NCBI GenBank assembly: GCA_902479065.1
Contig: CABSNM010000045.1
Location: 1-6,691, forward strand
Origin: an uncultured Collinsella sp.
GTDB lineage: Bacteria > Actinomycetota > Coriobacteriia > Coriobacteriales > Coriobacteriaceae
Length of the DNA stretch: 6,691 nucleotides
Reading direction: 5' to 3'
The translations under genes and the position numbers were made by a program. Positions within the stretch are counted from its first letter, which is position 1. Every line of letters begins with the position of its first letter. This document shows, piece after piece, positions 5,328 to 6,691 of this stretch. Below the pieces are notes generated by a model. That model was given only the letters and a program-made list of their open reading frames with translations, had not been told where the DNA came from and ran no database searches.

Positions 5328-6560
5328 ATGCGCCAGTTCGATTACACCACAGTCCCAGCGGAACTCGAAGCAACTCCAATCACCAACCTCCTCCTCTCGA
5401 TACGCGAGCATAAAGGCCGACAGCTTGCTCTGAGTCAAGTCAAACCCGAACTTCTATCGTCACTTATGGAGGAAGCTAAGATCCAAAGCACCCAATCCTC
5501 CAACGGACTTGAAGGAATTGTTACCACCCAAAAAAGACTCAAAGCAATCATGGCGTATTCCGCCAAGCCAAGCTCCCGCGCAGAGGAAGAAATCGCTGGA
5601 TACCGAGATGCGCTGTCGCTTATTCACGAGCAGCACGATTTCATTCCCGTAACGCCATCGGTCATTTTGCAGTTGCATCGTGACCTCATGGTACACACAG
5701 CAATCTCGTATGGGGGCCATTGGAAAGATAGCGATAACGAAATCATCTCCATCGACGATCAAGGCAATCGATTTGTGCGCTTTAGGCCGCCTTCGGCCCT
5801 AGCAACCCCCGGACTTATCGAAGAAGCCTGTCGGTCCCTCAACGACGCCTTATCTCGTCAAGTTTGCGACCCCCTCCTTATATCATTCCGCTTCATCTTC
5901 GATTTTGTCAGCATTCATCCCTTCAACGATGGCAATGGCAGGATGAGCCGGCTCCTTACAACGCTGCTACTCGAAAAGACTGGATACGACGTTGCGCGTT
6001 ACATCAGCATCGAACGACTTATTGAAGACAACAAGGCGCTCTACTACAACGCCCTCGCTGCAAGCTCCATTGGATGGAATGAAAATCAAAACACCGAAGC
6101 ACCCTTTATCCGTTTCATGCTCGGAACAACCCTGGCCGCCTACCGACAGCTCGAGCAGCGTACCCTAATTGAATCAAGCACTCGTCCCATGTCGAAGCAA
6201 GCGCGCATCGCCGTTCTATTTCAACAGAGACCCGGCGTCATTAAGAAATCCGACATCCGATCCAACTGCCCCGATATCAGCGAGGTTACCGTTAAACGAA
6301 CCCTCGGTCAGCTTGTTAGTTGCAGCGCAATCGAAAAAACAGGAGCGGGTCGTTCGACGGGCTACATACTCAAAGACGTCCATGCTCTAGAACTATTCTT
6401 GCAATCCACAATACCCGATAGCGAGGCCGCAATAACAAAAGAGGCTCCAAAGGATAAGCTCCTTGAACGTGTAAACCACGCCGAGGATGAAAGCAGAGAG
6501 GGGCTCTATGAAGACTACGATTCATTCTCAAGGGACATAAAGACGAAATACGGAGTCTAG
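5328..6560 (+). CDS. Class II Fic-domain protein (probable AMP-transferase) with C-terminal winged helix
   Basis: Fic enzymes usually transfer AMP from ATP to a hydroxyl group of a target protein; the target here is unknown. The protein has 410 aa and no signal peptide or membrane segment. Residues 1-50 resemble the N-terminal cap of Fic/DOC proteins. Residues 58-63, SNGLEG, match the inhibitory motif [S/T]xxxE[G/N], whose Glu62 would contact the active-site Arg208 and block ATP. The catalytic motif HPFNDGNGRMSR (197-208) is complete, with His197 and the anion-binding loop. Residues about 288-348 look like a winged-helix DNA-binding domain (SDIRSNCPDISEVTVKRTLGQL). The tail, about 361-410, is charged. 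This layout resembles stand-alone Fic proteins such as Shewanella SoFic. The start has AAAGGAG 4 nt upstream. No antitoxin partner is seen. Codon use is richer in A/T than in lacE and lacG, hinting at separate origin. Autoregulation through the upstream inverted repeat is inference. Confidence 0.93.
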   Translation: MRQFDYTTVPAELEATPITNLLLSIREHKGRQLALSQVKPELLSSLMEEAKIQSTQSSNGLEGIVTTQKRLKAIMAYSAKPSSRAEEEIAGYRDALSLIHEQHDFIPVTPSVILQLHRDLMVHTAISYGGHWKDSDNEIISIDDQGNRFVRFRPPSALATPGLIEEACRSLNDALSRQVCDPLLISFRFIFDFVSIHPFNDGNGRMSRLLTTLLLEKTGYDVARYISIERLIEDNKALYYNALAASSIGWNENQNTEAPFIRFMLGTTLAAYRQLEQRTLIESSTRPMSKQARIAVLFQQRPGVIKKSDIRSNCPDISEVTVKRTLGQLVSCSAIEKTGAGRSTGYILKDVHALELFLQSTIPDSEAAITKEAPKDKLLERVNHAEDESREGLYEDYDSFSRDIKTKYGV

Positions 6561-6691
6561 TCATATCCCAGAATAGCCTCATCCTTGTTGCCCAAAGTCA
6601 TTTACGCGTCATTTTAAAGCGGTACCCCTGCGCCGGCAGGGGGGTGTTCCTATAGTTTTGTCAACTGGGAAATGCTCTCCGTGCGACCGAA
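6561..6691. other. Unassigned right edge with a GC-rich hairpin
   Basis: No gene is supported in these 131 bp. CCCCTGC (6625-6631) and GCAGGGG (6636-6642) form a 7-bp stem with loop GCCG. The following sequence, GGTGTTCCTATAGTTTTG, is only mildly T-rich, so this is at best a weak terminator for fic. A direct repeat GTCATTT occurs at 6597-6603 and 6608-6614, 11 bp apart. The sequence from about 6643 could be the edge of a further element or gene beyond the window, but this cannot be judged here. Confidence 0.35.

Overview
The window looks like a piece of a high-GC gut actinobacterial chromosome, most likely Collinsella or another Coriobacteriia. This is inferred from codon use strongly biased to G/C-ending codons in the sugar genes, AAAGGAG-type ribosome sites, and lactose-PTS proteins closely resembling the Firmicutes LacE and LacG. 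Nothing in the window names the species.

The centre (about 0.4-5.03 kb) is a lactose-type phosphotransferase locus. A LacI-family regulator (401-1411, minus strand) is divergent from a two-gene operon: a fused lactose EIICB permease, lacE (1687-3465), and a 6-phospho-beta-galactosidase, lacG (3541-4962). The 275-bp divergent region carries a perfect 24-bp palindrome with a TGACAACGTTGTCA core, which overlaps a third half-site. This is the expected operator of the regulator. LacE would import and phosphorylate a beta-galactoside, and LacG would hydrolyse the 6-phospho product inside the cell. No EIIA (LacF) and no tagatose-6-phosphate genes are present, so those parts must come from elsewhere. 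A hairpin without a T tract separates lacE from lacG, and a strong intrinsic terminator (4985-5033) ends the operon.

The locus is flanked by a repeat family. Six long-loop hairpins, with arms ATCTGTAACA and TGTTACAGAT, are spaced about 80 bp apart and grouped as three two-hairpin units: two at 88-382 and one at 5056-5190. All six have the same orientation. They have intergenic-repeat (REP/BIME-like) architecture, but I do not recognise them as a named family. On the minus strand, the second hairpin of each pair runs directly into a short T tract, so one of them (324-382) could terminate the regulator transcript.

The right part (5328-6560) is a Fic-domain protein with an intact HPFNDGNGRMSR active site, an N-terminal SNGLEG inhibitory motif (class II, self-inhibited) and a C-terminal winged-helix-like domain. 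Immediately upstream is a striking inverted repeat (5245-5319, 32-bp arms, one mismatch). It contains four copies of TTTCGGTATCA arranged head-on in pairs, with a probable extended -10 promoter at its centre. This suggests tight, possibly autogenous, control. The fic region is visibly richer in A/T than the lac genes. The last 131 bp hold only a short GC hairpin and unassigned sequence.
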